The notes under the pieces: model-generated
What the model was told of the DNA's origin: nothing
What the model saw: only the letters and a program-made list of their open reading frames with translations
The model's database searches: none
Shown: one piece after another, positions 52,524 through 63,061 of the stretch
Layout: every line of letters begins with the position of its first letter
Position numbering within the stretch: position 1 is the first letter of the stretch
From: Allonocardiopsis opalescens
Lineage (GTDB): Bacteria > Actinomycetota > Actinomycetes > Streptosporangiales > Streptosporangiaceae
Length of the DNA stretch: 64,000 nucleotides
Reading direction: 5' to 3'
Assembly: GCF_003002095.1 (NCBI RefSeq)
Contig: NZ_PVZC01000002.1
Coordinates: forward strand, 186,001-250,000
Translations under genes and position numbers: made by a program

Positions 52524-53288
52524 ATGTCCGACGAGGTGCTGGTCGAGTACGACGGGCGGACCTGCGTCGTCACCATCAACAGACCGCGGGTCCGCAACGC
52601 CGTCAACGGCGCGGTGGCGCGCGGTGTCGCCGCCGCCCTGGAGGAGCTGGACGCCCGCGACGACCTGGCCGTCGGCATCGTGACCGGCGCGGGCGGCACG
52701 TTCTGCGCCGGGATGGACCTCAAGGGCTTCCTGGCCGGCGACCTGCCGATCGTGGAGGGGCGCGGCTTCGGCGGCTTCGCCGAGCGGCCGCCGCGCAAGC
52801 CGCTGATCGCCGCCGTCGAGGGCTACGCCCTGGCCGGCGGCTTCGAGGCGGCGCTCGCCGCGGACCTGCTGGTGGCCGCCGAGGACGCCCGCTTCGGCAT
52901 CCCCGAGGCCAAGCGGGGCCTGGTGGCGGCGGCGGGCGGCCTGCTGCGGCTGCCGCACCGGCTGCCGCGCAATGTCGCGATGGAGCTGGCGCTCACCGGC
53001 GACTTCCTGACCGCGCCGCGTGCGCACGAGCTGGGCCTGGTCAACCGCCTCGCGCCCAGCGGCGGCGCCCTGGCGGAGGCGCGGCGGCTGGCCGAGCAGA
53101 TCGCGGCCAACGCCCCGCTGGCCGTGGTCGCCTCCAAGCGGGTGATCACCGAGTCGGCCGACTGGACCGCGGACGAGGCATGGGAGCGGCAGCGCGCCAT
53201 CACCGACCCCGTCTTCGGCAGCGCCGACGCCATGGAGGGCGCCGCCGCCTTCGCCGAGAAGCGCACCCCGAACTGGACCGGCCGCTAG
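52524..53288 (+). CDS. Enoyl-CoA hydratase/isomerase family protein
   Basis: 254-aa crotonase-fold enzyme from ATG 52524 with GAGGAGG at good spacing. Motifs: VVTINRPRVRNAVNG, the oxyanion-hole regions GGTFCAGMDLKGF and EGYALAGGFEAALAADLLVA, and PEAKRGLVAAAGGLLRLP with a likely catalytic Glu in GIPEAKRG. It follows the SDR by 54 bases and probably hydrates enoyl-CoA in the same pathway. Substrate chain length is not predictable. Confidence 0.9.
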   Translation: MSDEVLVEYDGRTCVVTINRPRVRNAVNGAVARGVAAALEELDARDDLAVGIVTGAGGTFCAGMDLKGFLAGDLPIVEGRGFGGFAERPPRKPLIAAVEGYALAGGFEAALAADLLVAAEDARFGIPEAKRGLVAAAGGLLRLPHRLPRNVAMELALTGDFLTAPRAHELGLVNRLAPSGGALAEARRLAEQIAANAPLAVVASKRVITESADWTADEAWERQRAITDPVFGSADAMEGAAAFAEKRTPNWTGR

Positions 53289-53342
53289 CCGCGCGGTGCG
53301 GCGCGGACACCCCGTCCGCGCCGCACCACAATCCAGTTTCTA

Positions 53343-53371
53343 TTTACAACCACACTTGCCAGTCGTAGAGT
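53343..53371 (+). promoter_or_regulatory. Candidate promoter for the RibD/DHFR-like gene
   Basis: TTTACA (53343-53348) and TAGAGT (53366-53371) are exactly 17 bases apart in a locally AT-rich gap, giving a leader of about 50 nt. Confidence 0.55.
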
Positions 53372-53428
53372 CCTGTTGTGGCCGCACCGCGCGGTGCCGG
53401 CGGGATACGCACACACGAGGAGGCGGTC

Positions 53429-54019
53429 ATGGGCAAGGTGGTCGTACAGGCGACGATGTCGCTGGACGGGTTCATCGCGGACCCCTCCGACCAGGTCGGC
53501 CCGCTGTTCGACTGGTACGGCAACGGCGAGGTGGAGGTGCACACCAAGCACCTGCCGGAACCCTTCCGCGTCTCGAAGGCCAGTGCCGCGTACCTGGGTG
53601 AGGCCTGGTCCACCATCGGCGCGCAGGTGATCGGCCGGCGGCTCTTCGACATCACCGACGGCTGGGGCGGCAGCCCCGTCGTGGGCGACGCCGTCTTCGT
53701 CGTCACCCACGAGCCCCCCGTCGGCTGGCGCCCGGACGCGCCCTTCACCTTCGTCACCGACGGCCTGGCCAGCGCGGTCGAGCAGGCGCGGCGGGTCGCC
53801 GGCGAGCGCGATGTCTCCGTCACCGGCGGCGACCTCTGCGGCCAGGCGCTCGCCGCCGGCCTGGTGGACGAACTGCGGGTGGACCTGGCCCCGGCCGTCT
53901 TCGGCTCCGGCGTCCGCTTCTTCGGCGACTTCGTCGGCCCGGCCGTGCTGCTCGACGACCCGAAGATCGTCCAGGGCGACCGCGTCACCCACCTGCACTA
54001 CCGCGTCAGGAAGGGCTAA
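53429..54019 (+). CDS. Dihydrofolate reductase/RibD C-terminal domain protein
   Basis: 196 aa from ATG 53429 with GAGGAGG upstream. The start VVVQATMSLDGFIADPSDQVG, then QVIGRRLFDITDGWGG, VFVVTH, and VTGGDLCGQALAAGLVDELRVDL match the RibD_C/DHFR-like family widespread in actinobacteria. These are NADPH-binding reductases of unknown substrate, not housekeeping DHFR. It converges on a membrane-protein gene 36 bases away. Confidence 0.88.
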   Translation: MGKVVVQATMSLDGFIADPSDQVGPLFDWYGNGEVEVHTKHLPEPFRVSKASAAYLGEAWSTIGAQVIGRRLFDITDGWGGSPVVGDAVFVVTHEPPVGWRPDAPFTFVTDGLASAVEQARRVAGERDVSVTGGDLCGQALAAGLVDELRVDLAPAVFGSGVRFFGDFVGPAVLLDDPKIVQGDRVTHLHYRVRKG

Positions 54020-54055
54020 GGCCCCGCGCCCGGCCCGATGGGCGCGGCGCCCTGC

Positions 54056-54973
54056 TCAGGGCGCCTCGCGGATCGTCGGAGCCGCCGCCAGCGGTGCGGC
54101 CGGGGCGGCGGCCGGGGGGTCCGGCCGCGGCGGCACCGGCGGTACCCGCCGGCTGCGGGGCGCTGCGCGTGTGCCGCCGCGCAGGGCAGAGGGCCGCAGC
54201 GGCCAGCCCTCGGGGTCGGGCAGGTGGCGGCCGGCGATGAACTCCTGGAGATTGATCTTGAGGCGGATCAGCGGGCGGCGGATCCGCAGATTGCGGCGGT
54301 GCGCCCGGGCCAGCTTGCGGGAGCCCGCCGGGTAGCGCCAGCGGGCCCAGGGCGAACTCGGCACCGCCAGCCGCACCGCGCCGACGAGGGCCAGGCCGGG
54401 CACGAAGACTCCGACGATCCCGGTCCAGATCTTGCCCTTGAGCAGGGTGACCACCGACATCGCCAGGTTGAACACCACCGTGGCCGCCATCAGCGCGTAG
54501 GAGGTCCACGCGGCCGCCGGATCCGTACCGGGCGGCAGCGACTCGTAGCCGAACGGGCGCAGGCCGAGCAGCAGCAGCCCGGCCATCGCGATCGCGACGA
54601 ACACCGCGTCGACGGAGGTGCGGCCGCGCTCGGTCCAGTAGACGTCGCTCAGGTGCAGGATGAGCGCGAACTCGTCCAGCACCAGCGCGGCCCCGAGCCC
54701 GAAGACGCAGGCGCAGACGGCCACCGCCCAGCCGGCGCCGTCGCTGATCATCAGCCGGCCCACCCCGCCGACCAGCATCAGCGCCACCCCGAAGACCACA
54801 TGGTGGATGTGCAGCCCGCCGGGTGTGACGTTCCCCGGCCACCAGCGCACCTCGGCGCGGATGAGCCGGACGCTGATCCTGATCAGCACGAAGCCGGTCA
54901 CGAACGCGACGAAGAAGCAGAACATCGGCAGCCTGCCGGTCTCGACGATCCGCTGGACGAAGAACGCGGTCAA
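54056..54973 (-). CDS. Polytopic membrane protein of unknown function
   Basis: 305 aa from a TTG at 54973, chosen because AGGAGG lies ten bases upstream; no ATG or GTG fits. About seven hydrophobic segments occupy residues 12-215, including MFCFFVAFVTGFVLIRISVRL and LHIHHVVFGVALMLVGGVG, whose HIHH motif near a membrane edge could bind metal. ALVLDEFALILHLSDVYW adds a conserved-looking acidic segment. The tail is Arg/Pro-rich and cytosolic. Proteins like this occur in many actinobacteria; I know of no assigned function. Confidence 0.72.
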   Translation of the reverse strand: MTAFFVQRIVETGRLPMFCFFVAFVTGFVLIRISVRLIRAEVRWWPGNVTPGGLHIHHVVFGVALMLVGGVGRLMISDGAGWAVAVCACVFGLGAALVLDEFALILHLSDVYWTERGRTSVDAVFVAIAMAGLLLLGLRPFGYESLPPGTDPAAAWTSYALMAATVVFNLAMSVVTLLKGKIWTGIVGVFVPGLALVGAVRLAVPSSPWARWRYPAGSRKLARAHRRNLRIRRPLIRLKINLQEFIAGRHLPDPEGWPLRPSALRGGTRAAPRSRRVPPVPPRPDPPAAAPAAPLAAAPTIREAP

Positions 54974-55061
54974 CGGCCTGGAGCCTCCTGTGCGTGCGAG
55001 GGGTGGGGGCGCGGCGGCCCACGGGGGTCGCGGGCGGGCGCGTACGGCCTGGTGGCGGCGG

Positions 55062-55145
55062 ATGTGCGCGCTCGTGCGCACATTCCGGTCCGGTGCGGCC
55101 GGGACCGGGAAGTACGGTCCCGTCTGAAATGTACGCGGAGCGTAC
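55062..55145. repeat. Two inverted repeats upstream of argS
   Basis: ATGTGCGC/GCGCACAT (55062-55069 and 55076-55083) and GTACGC/GCGTAC (55131-55136 and 55140-55145) lie in the divergent gap between the membrane protein and argS. Either could be an operator or a short RNA hairpin. Confidence 0.45.
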
Positions 55146-55246
55146 CGCCGCTGGCCAACGCGGCCGCCCCGCCCTCCCGCGCCCGCCCCGGCCGGGCCGG
55201 GCGGTATCGCGTCCGGCGGGCGCCCGGGCGTCGGTAGGCTCATGGC

Positions 55247-56983
55247 ATGCCTGATCCGCAATCCGTGCTGGCGGAGCGGGTGCACAGCGCGCTCGTGACC
55301 GCCTTCGGCCCCGACCTCACCGGCACCGACCCGGTGGTCCGGCCGTCCCAGTTCGCCGACTACCAGTCGAACGTCGCCCTGCCGCTGGCCAAGCGGCTGC
55401 GACGGGCGCCGCGCGAGGTCGCGGCCGCGATCGTCGGCGGGCTCGACGTGCGCGCCGAGTGCGAGAGCGTCGAGATCAGCGGCCCGGGCTTCATCAACTT
55501 CACCCTGCGCGACTCCTGGGTGGCCGAGCAGACCCGGTCGCTGCTCGGCGACCCCCGGCTCGGCGTGCCGGCCGCCGCGCACCCGCAGAACATCCCGATC
55601 GACTACTCCGCGCCCAACGTCGCCAAGGAGATGCACGTCGGGCACCTGCGCACCACCGTGGTCGGCGACGCGCTGGCCCGCACCCTGGACTTCCTCGGCC
55701 ACCGGGTCATCCGGCAGAACCACATCGGCGACTGGGGCACCCCCTTCGGCATGCTCATCGAGCACCTGCTGGAGGCCGGCGAGGACTCCGCCGAGGCCGA
55801 GAAGCTGCGCACCGACCCCAACGCCTTCTACAAGGCGGCCCGCGCCAAGTTCGACGCCGACCCCGACTTCGCGGGGCGGGCGCGCCGCCGGGTGGTGGCG
55901 CTGCAGGGCGGCGACCCCGAGACGCTGCGCCACTGGCACGAGCTGATCGAGCTGTCCAAGAGCTACTTCAACCGGGTCTACCGCACCCTCGGCGTCACCC
56001 TCACCGACGACGACCTCGCCGGGGAGAGCACCTACAACCGCTGGCTGGCCGAGATCTGCGCCGAGCTGGAGGACGCCGGCATCGCCCGGATCAGCGAGGG
56101 CGCGCTGTGCGTGTTCCTGGACGAGTTCACCGGCCGCGAGGGCAAGCCGGTGCCGCTGATCGTGCGCAAGAGCGACGGCGGCTACACCTACGGCACCACC
56201 GACCTCGCCACCGTGCGCTACCGGGTCCAGGAGCTGAAGGCCGACCGCATCGTCTACGTGATCGGCGCCCCGCAGGGCCTGCACCTGCAGATGGTCTTCG
56301 CCACCGCGCGCAAGGCGGGCTGGCTGCCCGACACGGTCGAGCCGGTGCACGTCCAGATCGGCAACGTCCTGGGCACCGACGGCAAGATCCTGCGGAGCCG
56401 CAGCGGCGAGTCGATGCGGCTGATGACGCTGGTCGACGAGGCGGTGCGCCGGGCCGGCGAGGTGGTCGCCACCACCCGCCCCGAGCTGGACGACGCCACC
56501 CGCGCGCACATCGCCGAGCAGGTCGGGATCGGCGCGGTCAAGTACGCCGACCTCTCGGTCTCCCACGACACCGAGTACGTCTTCGACTTCGACCGCATGC
56601 TGGCGCTGACCGGCAACACCGGCCCCTACCTCCAGTACGCCGTGGCGCGGATCCGGTCCATCTTCCGCAGGGGCGGCATCGATCCCTCGGCGGTGCGGGG
56701 GCCGATCGCGATCGGCGAGCCGGCCGAGCGCGCGCTGGCGCTGCACCTGCTGGGACTCGGCGCCGTGCTGGAGCAGGTCGGCGAGCTGCTCGAACCGCAC
56801 CGCCTGTGCGCGTACCTGTACGAACTGGCCTCGGCCTTCACCACCTTCTACGACCAGTGCCCGGTGCTGCGCGCGCCCGACGCCGCCGTCCGCGACTCCC
56901 GGCTGGCGCTCACCCAGGTCACCCTGGACGCGCTGGTGCTCGGGCTGTCCCTGCTGGGCGTGAGCGCCCCCGAGCAGATGTAG
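55247..56983 (+). CDS. argS: Arginyl-tRNA synthetase
   Basis: 578-aa class I synthetase. The N-terminal Add1-type domain precedes the signature DYSAPNVAKEMHVGHLRTT, where HVGH is the HIGH motif. GDWGTPFGMLIEHLLE follows, and the KMSKS loop is degenerate (GKILRSRSGESMRL), as in many ArgRS. The C-terminal DALR anticodon-binding domain is seen in NTGPYLQYAVARIRS and CAYLYELASAFTTFYDQCPV. TAGGCT ends six bases before the ATG, suggesting a leaderless transcript. Essential housekeeping gene unless a second copy exists. Confidence 0.96.
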   Translation: MPDPQSVLAERVHSALVTAFGPDLTGTDPVVRPSQFADYQSNVALPLAKRLRRAPREVAAAIVGGLDVRAECESVEISGPGFINFTLRDSWVAEQTRSLLGDPRLGVPAAAHPQNIPIDYSAPNVAKEMHVGHLRTTVVGDALARTLDFLGHRVIRQNHIGDWGTPFGMLIEHLLEAGEDSAEAEKLRTDPNAFYKAARAKFDADPDFAGRARRRVVALQGGDPETLRHWHELIELSKSYFNRVYRTLGVTLTDDDLAGESTYNRWLAEICAELEDAGIARISEGALCVFLDEFTGREGKPVPLIVRKSDGGYTYGTTDLATVRYRVQELKADRIVYVIGAPQGLHLQMVFATARKAGWLPDTVEPVHVQIGNVLGTDGKILRSRSGESMRLMTLVDEAVRRAGEVVATTRPELDDATRAHIAEQVGIGAVKYADLSVSHDTEYVFDFDRMLALTGNTGPYLQYAVARIRSIFRRGGIDPSAVRGPIAIGEPAERALALHLLGLGAVLEQVGELLEPHRLCAYLYELASAFTTFYDQCPVLRAPDAAVRDSRLALTQVTLDALVLGLSLLGVSAPEQM

Positions 56984-57008
56984 CGGCGCTCCCCCGAGTG
57001 CTCCCGAG

Positions 57009-57049
57009 CGCCCGGCGGCCCGGCCTCCCCGCGAGGCGGCCGCCGGGCG
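57009..57049 (+). terminator. Rho-independent-like terminator of argS
   Basis: A perfect 12-bp stem (57009-57020 with 57038-57049) around a 17-base loop is followed by a T-rich stretch (TTCTGCTT). A second GC hairpin follows at about 57064. Confidence 0.65.
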
Positions 57050-57218
57050 TTCTGCTTCGCGTGCCCCGGCCGGGCCGGGGCGGCGGGATGCCGGCACGAC
57101 CCGATTTGCGACCCCTTTCCCACCAACAACCGCTTTTTCGAAATATCGGACACATATCCGCGATTGCGAACCATCCACATTCCCTGATTGCCGATTTCCC
57201 CGGATCTTGGCGGATCAA

Positions 57219-57248
57219 TTGACAGTGAAGCGATCATCGGGACATGAT
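57219..57248 (+). promoter_or_regulatory. Candidate promoter of the encapsulin operon
   Basis: A perfect TTGACA (57219-57224) is followed after 18 bases by CATGAT (57243-57248). Transcription from here would give a leader of about 160 nt containing the CRP-like site. Confidence 0.55.
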
Positions 57249-57314
57249 TGCAGCGTCTGCCACTAATGGCTCGGACACGAAATACCTTAGTAGACCAAGA
57301 CCATTCAACGGGAA

Positions 57315-57341
57315 TGTGATCCGCATCACGACGATGCGGAT
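57315..57341 (+). promoter_or_regulatory. CRP-like palindrome and overlapping inverted repeat
   Basis: TGTGATCCGCATCACG (57315-57330) fits the CRP half-site pattern TGTGA-N6-TCACA at nine of ten positions. Overlapping it, ATCCGCATC and GATGCGGAT (57319-57327, 57333-57341) form a perfect 9-bp inverted repeat around five bases. Confidence 0.5.
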
Positions 57342-57415
57342 ATAGCCCCCTTCGCCATTCCCGTTGCCGATCATCCCCCGAATTACCCCGCGAACTCTGA
57401 TGGGTGGTGTGCATC

Positions 57416-58831
57416 GTGACGGAAACGGTGGCTCCGGAGTCGGACGTCGAAGCCGGTCAGCCCCAGCAGCTCAGCCTCGCCGCGGCGGCGGCGCGCAACC
57501 TCGCCACGACGACCAAGTCGGTCCCCCAGATGCAGGGCATCACCTCCCGGTGGCTGCTGCGCATGCTGCCCTGGGTGGAGGCGTCCGGCGGCGTCTACCG
57601 GGTCAACCGCCGGCTCAGCTACGCCGTCGGCGACGGACGCGTCAGCTTCACCAACACCGGCGCCGACGTGCGCGTCATCCCCGAGGAGCTGTGCGAACTC
57701 CCCTCGCTGCGCGGCTTCGACGACGCGTCGGTGCTGTCGGCCCTGGCGGAGCGCTTCGAGCAGCGCGAGTACCAGGCCGGCGAGGTCATCGTGGAGGCCG
57801 GCCAGCCGACCGACGCGCTCTACCTGATCGTGCACGGCAAGGTGAACAAGATCGGCCGCGGCGAGTACGGCGACGACACCGTGCTCGACGTGATGGCCGA
57901 CGGCGAGCACTTCGGCGAGCAGCTGCTGTCGGAGTCCGAGCCCACCTGGGACTTCACCGTCAGGACGGTCACCCCCTGTACCGTCCTGCGGCTGCCCGAC
58001 CAGTCCTTCCAGCAGCTCAACGGGCATTCCGAAAGCCTGCGCGAGCACATCAGGCGGGCCCGCGCCGGTCTCGGGCCGCACAACGAGCACGGCGAGGCCG
58101 ACGTCGCGGTCGCCTCGGGCCACGACGGCGAGCCGGTGCTGCCCGGCACCTACGTGGACTACGAGCTCTCCCCGCGCGAGTACGAGCTGAGCGTCGCGCA
58201 GACGGTGCTGCGGGTGCACACCCGCGTCGCCGACCTCTACAACCAGCCGATGAACCAGCTCGAACAGCAGCTGCGGCTGACCATCGAGGCACTGCGCGAG
58301 CGCCAGGAGAACGAACTGATCAACAACAGGGATTTCGGTCTCCTGCACAATGCCGACTTCAGCCAGCGCATTCACACGCGTTCCGGCCCTCCGACCCCGG
58401 ACGACCTCGACGAATTGCTGGCCAAGGTCTGGAAGGAGCCGGCGTTCTTCCTGGCGCACCCGCGCACCATCGCCGCCTTCGGCCGTGAATGCAGCCGCCG
58501 GGGCGTCTATCCGACCAGCGTCGACATCAACGGGAACAAAGTGCCGTCCTGGCGCGGCGTGCCGCTGCTGCCGAGCAACAAGATCGGTATCTCGCCGACC
58601 CGCACCAGCTCCATCCTGCTGATGCGCACCGGCGAGCAGAGCCAGGGCGTCATCGGGCTGCACCAGACCGGGCTTCCCGACGAGTACCAGCCGGGCCTGT
58701 CGGTGCGCTTCATGGGCATCAGCGAGCAGGCCATCATGTCCTACCTGGTCAGCGCCTACTACTCGGCCGCCGTCCTGGTCCCCGACGCGCTCGCGGTGCT
58801 GGAGCACGTCGAGATCGGCCGCGAAGGCTGA
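57416..58831 (+). CDS. Family 2B encapsulin shell protein (EshA-like), copy 1
   Basis: 471 aa from the GTG at 57416 ([10 protein letters not shown]); GTGs at 57404 and 57407 are possible. An N-terminal arm (residues about 20-75, [20 protein letters not shown]) precedes a cyclic-nucleotide-binding-type domain (95-210; [18 protein letters not shown], then GEHFGEQLL). The C-terminal half (225-471) matches the HK97-like shell region of EshA/Family 2B encapsulins, ending [19 protein letters not shown]. Such shells self-assemble into protein compartments around an enzyme cargo. The cNMP cassette keeps a Glu (FGEQ) but shows no Arg where CRP has its phosphate-binding Arg. First gene of the operon with a second shell and isoprenoid genes. 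Confidence 0.9.
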   Translation: MTETVAPESDVEAGQPQQLSLAAAAARNLATTTKSVPQMQGITSRWLLRMLPWVEASGGVYRVNRRLSYAVGDGRVSFTNTGADVRVIPEELCELPSLRGFDDASVLSALAERFEQREYQAGEVIVEAGQPTDALYLIVHGKVNKIGRGEYGDDTVLDVMADGEHFGEQLLSESEPTWDFTVRTVTPCTVLRLPDQSFQQLNGHSESLREHIRRARAGLGPHNEHGEADVAVASGHDGEPVLPGTYVDYELSPREYELSVAQTVLRVHTRVADLYNQPMNQLEQQLRLTIEALRERQENELINNRDFGLLHNADFSQRIHTRSGPPTPDDLDELLAKVWKEPAFFLAHPRTIAAFGRECSRRGVYPTSVDINGNKVPSWRGVPLLPSNKIGISPTRTSSILLMRTGEQSQGVIGLHQTGLPDEYQPGLSVRFMGISEQAIMSYLVSAYYSAAVLVPDALAVLEHVEIGREG

Positions 58832-59096
58832 TCCCCCGGGCGGCCGAGCCGCCGCGCCGGCGCGTCCGCACCATCCCGGACCGCGCCGGTCCCGGCGCCC
58901 GGGCCGCCGCGGGCGGCCGGCCCGTGCGGCCGCCCGGGCGGCGGGGTGGCACCCCCACCACCCCGCCGCGCACCGCGACCCGCTCCGGACAGGACGGGCG
59001 CGCCCTCCACCCGCCCGGCGCGACCGCGCCGCGCGTTCGCCCGGACCGGACGCGATCCGGCCGGCTGCCCGCTCCACTCGATTGGCGGAATCCCCT

Positions 59097-60503
<1,407 letters not shown>

Positions 60504-60514
60504 GGGGGCCGACC

Positions 60515-61618
60515 ATGGCGGGCACCGCACGCACGGCGGCCGGCACCCAGGGCGGCCAGACCGCCCCCCAGCCGCTCCCCGACGCCGCCGGGACGCAGCA
60601 GGCGGCGCGCCCCGCGCCCGAACTGCTGGCCTGGAGCAGATCAGCCTTCGACCCCGCGCTGCGCGCGGCGGCCGAGGCCCTGCCCGCGCCGATCCGGCAG
60701 ATCGCCGGCTACCACTTCGGCTGGCTGGACGCCCAGGGCCGCCCCACCGGAGCCGACGGCGGCAAGGCCATCCGACCGGCCCTGGTGCTGCTGGCGGCCG
60801 AGGCCGTCGGCGCCGACCCGGCCGCCGCGGTGCCGGCGGCCGTCGCGGTGGAGCTGGTGCACGACTTCTCGCTGCTGCACGACGACGTGATGGACGGCGA
60901 CGCCACCCGGCGGCACCGGCCCACCGCGTGGAGCGTCTTCGGGGTCGGCCCGGCCATCCTGGCCGGGGACGCGCTGCTCACCCTCGCCTTCGACGTGCTG
61001 GCCGCCAGCGGGCACCCCTCGGCCCAGGACGGCATGCGGATGCTCAGCGCCGCCGTGCAGGTGCTGATCGACGGCCAGAGCAGCGACATGGCCTTCGAAC
61101 GGCGCGAGAACGTCGACCTGGCGCAGGCGCTGGGCATGGCCGAGAACAAGACGGGGGCGCTGCTGGGCTGCGCCTGCGCGCTGGGTGCCCTGTTCGGCGG
61201 CGGCACGGCGGAGCAGACCGCGCTGCTGCGCGGCTTCGGCGAACGGCTCGGCCTGTCCTTCCAGCTCGTCGACGACCTGCTCGGCATCTGGGGCGATCGG
61301 GCGGCCACCGGGAAGCCGGTCCACTCCGACCTGCGCAACCGCAAGAAGTCGCTGCCGGTCGTCGCCGCGCTGACCTCCGGGACCCCGGCCGGAGCCGAGC
61401 TGGCCGGCCTCTACCACCGCGAGGGCGCGCTGACCGAGGCCGAACTGGCCCGCGCGGCCGCTCTGGTCGAGCTGGCCGGCGGGCGCGACTGGGCGCGGCG
61501 CCGGGCCGGCGAACTGCTCGATACCGCCCTCGACCGGCTCGGCTCGGTGGGCCCGCACGCGCGGCCCGCCGCGGAGCTGGCCGAACTGGCTCGCCTGGTC
61601 GTCCGGCGGGACCACTGA
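60515..61618 (+). CDS. Polyprenyl diphosphate synthase, candidate encapsulin cargo
   Basis: 367-aa trans-isoprenyl diphosphate synthase from ATG 60515. The first Asp-rich motif is [10 protein letters not shown] (DDVMD at 123-127) and the second is [11 protein letters not shown] (253-261), with [10 protein letters not shown] near residue 84 binding the diphosphate. The first 35 residues are rich in Ala, Gly, Gln, Pro and Thr and look disordered. Family 2 encapsulin cargos use such N-terminal stretches for loading, and polyprenyl synthases are a recognised Family 2B cargo type. Product length (C15-C20 or longer) cannot be fixed. It lies 11 bases after shell 2, so expression is coordinated. Confidence 0.9.
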   Translation: MAGTARTAAGTQGGQTAPQPLPDAAGTQQAARPAPELLAWSRSAFDPALRAAAEALPAPIRQIAGYHFGWLDAQGRPTGADGGKAIRPALVLLAAEAVGADPAAAVPAAVAVELVHDFSLLHDDVMDGDATRRHRPTAWSVFGVGPAILAGDALLTLAFDVLAASGHPSAQDGMRMLSAAVQVLIDGQSSDMAFERRENVDLAQALGMAENKTGALLGCACALGALFGGGTAEQTALLRGFGERLGLSFQLVDDLLGIWGDRAATGKPVHSDLRNRKKSLPVVAALTSGTPAGAELAGLYHREGALTEAELARAAALVELAGGRDWARRRAGELLDTALDRLGSVGPHARPAAELAELARLVVRRDH

Positions 61619-61621
61619 TCG

Positions 61622-61673
61622 CGGGCCCGCCCCGCCCGGCGCCGCGGCCCGGCGGCACGGGCGGGCGGGCCCG
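61622..61673 (+). terminator. Possible attenuating hairpin before ispH
   Basis: An 11-bp perfect stem (61622-61632 with 61663-61673) around a 30-base GC-rich loop lies in the 106-base gap between the synthase and ispH. It may reduce read-through. Confidence 0.35.
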
Positions 61674-61724
61674 TCCGCCCCACGCTCCGCCCCCGCCGCC
61701 GTCCCATCCCTGAGGAGGTCCACG

Positions 61725-63035
61725 ATGTCCGCCACCGCAGCGCACCGCCTGGTCGCGGCGATCGCCCCGGACGCACTGGCGCCGGGCACCGTACTGGTCG
61801 CCGACACCCTGGCCGCCGACCCGCGGGCCGCCGGGCCCGGCGGCGGGGCCGATGTGCCCTGCCCGGCCGCCCCACTGGTCGAGGCCGAGCTGCGCCGGCT
61901 CGGGACGGCCACCGTGCGCGGAGTGCTCCGGCTGGCCCCCGCCGGCACCGACCCGGTCAGCCGCGACTCCGCCGCGGTGGCCGCGCTGCTGCGCGGCGGC
62001 GGCGCCGGGGTGGGCATCGGGGTGGCCGCCCCGCCCGATGACCACGCCGCCCGGCTGGCCGCCCGCGCCGCCCTGGCCTCCTGGCTGGCCGTGGCCGGCA
62101 GCCCCCGCACGGTGCTGCTGGCCGCGCCGCGGTCCTTCTGCGCCGGGGTGGAGCGCGCCATCGAGGTGGTCGAGCACGCGCTGCGGCAGCGCGGCGCCCC
62201 CGTCTACGTGCGCAAGCAGATCGTGCACAACACCCACGTGGTGGGCGAGCTGAGCGAGCGCGGCGCGGTGTTCGTGGACGAACTGGAGTCGGTGCCCGAG
62301 GGCGCCACCGTGGTCTTCTCCGCGCACGGGGTCTCGCCGCAGGTGCGGACGGAGGCCGAGCGGCGGCGGCTGCGGGTGATCGACGCGACCTGCCCGCTGG
62401 TCACCAAGGTGCACGTGGAGGCGCGCCGCTTCGCCGGGCGGGGCGACACGGTCGTGCTGATCGGGCATGCCGGGCACGAGGAGGTCGAGGGCACCCTCGG
62501 CGAGGCACCCGAGCACACCGTGCTGGTGGAGACGGTGGCGGACGTGGAGCGGCTGGAGGTGGCGGACCCCGAGCGGGTCTCCTACCTGACCCAGACCACC
62601 CTGGCGGTCGACGAGGCGGCCGAGGTGGTGGACGCGCTGCGGCGGCGCTTCCCCGCGCTGCGCGGCCCCGGCTCCGACGACATCTGCTACGCCACCACCA
62701 ACCGGCAGGACGCGCTGGCCGCCATCGCCGAGGAGGCCCAGCTGGTGCTGGTGGTCGGCTCGGCCAGCTCCTCCAACTCGCGCCGGCTGGTGGAGCTGTC
62801 GCAGCGCCGCGGCACCGCCGCGCACCTGATCGAGGACGCCGCCGCCATCCGCCCCGACTGGCTGGCCGGCGTGCGCACCGTCGGCCTCACCGCCGGGGCG
62901 TCGGCCCCGCCCCGGCTGGTCGAGGAGGTCATCGCCATCCTGGGCGGCCTCGGCCCGGTGCGCGCGGTCGAACGCGAGACCGCGCGGGAGACGGTCCGCT
63001 TCACACTGCCCTCGGCGCTGCGCGGGCCGGGCTGA
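61725..63035 (+). CDS. ispH: 4-hydroxy-3-methylbut-2-enyl diphosphate reductase with N-terminal extension
   Basis: 436 aa from ATG 61725, preceded by GAGGAGG. Residues 128-430 are a complete IspH, the last MEP-pathway enzyme that makes IPP and [21 protein letters not shown] (first [4Fe-4S] Cys139), [20 protein letters not shown] (second Cys), [22 protein letters not shown] (third Cys). The first 127 residues are additional, not seen in standard IspH, and begin [18 protein letters not shown] with [20 protein letters not shown] further on. The extension has some predicted secondary structure ([19 protein letters not shown]) and is not low complexity. It likely feeds precursors to the adjacent polyprenyl synthase. 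Confidence 0.92.
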   Translation: MSATAAHRLVAAIAPDALAPGTVLVADTLAADPRAAGPGGGADVPCPAAPLVEAELRRLGTATVRGVLRLAPAGTDPVSRDSAAVAALLRGGGAGVGIGVAAPPDDHAARLAARAALASWLAVAGSPRTVLLAAPRSFCAGVERAIEVVEHALRQRGAPVYVRKQIVHNTHVVGELSERGAVFVDELESVPEGATVVFSAHGVSPQVRTEAERRRLRVIDATCPLVTKVHVEARRFAGRGDTVVLIGHAGHEEVEGTLGEAPEHTVLVETVADVERLEVADPERVSYLTQTTLAVDEAAEVVDALRRRFPALRGPGSDDICYATTNRQDALAAIAEEAQLVLVVGSASSSNSRRLVELSQRRGTAAHLIEDAAAIRPDWLAGVRTVGLTAGASAPPRLVEEVIAILGGLGPVRAVERETARETVRFTLPSALRGPG

Positions 63036-63061
63036 GGGCGGTGGCCGACCGGGACCCGGGG

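Larger units (their letters stand above)
56984..57415 (+). other. AT-enriched regulatory region of the encapsulin operon
   Basis: 432 bases without a gene. After the argS terminator, 57100-57350 is far more AT-rich than the rest of the window. It contains a near-consensus promoter (57219-57248), a CRP-like site (57315-57330) and an overlapping 9-bp inverted repeat (57319-57341). Confidence 0.65.

Noticed and set aside
54974-57178. Long minus-strand open frame continuing upstream of the membrane protein, opposite argS
   Set aside because: Composition is typical of an antisense shadow; a good RBS sits before the TTG at 54973 and argS is unmistakable on the other strand.
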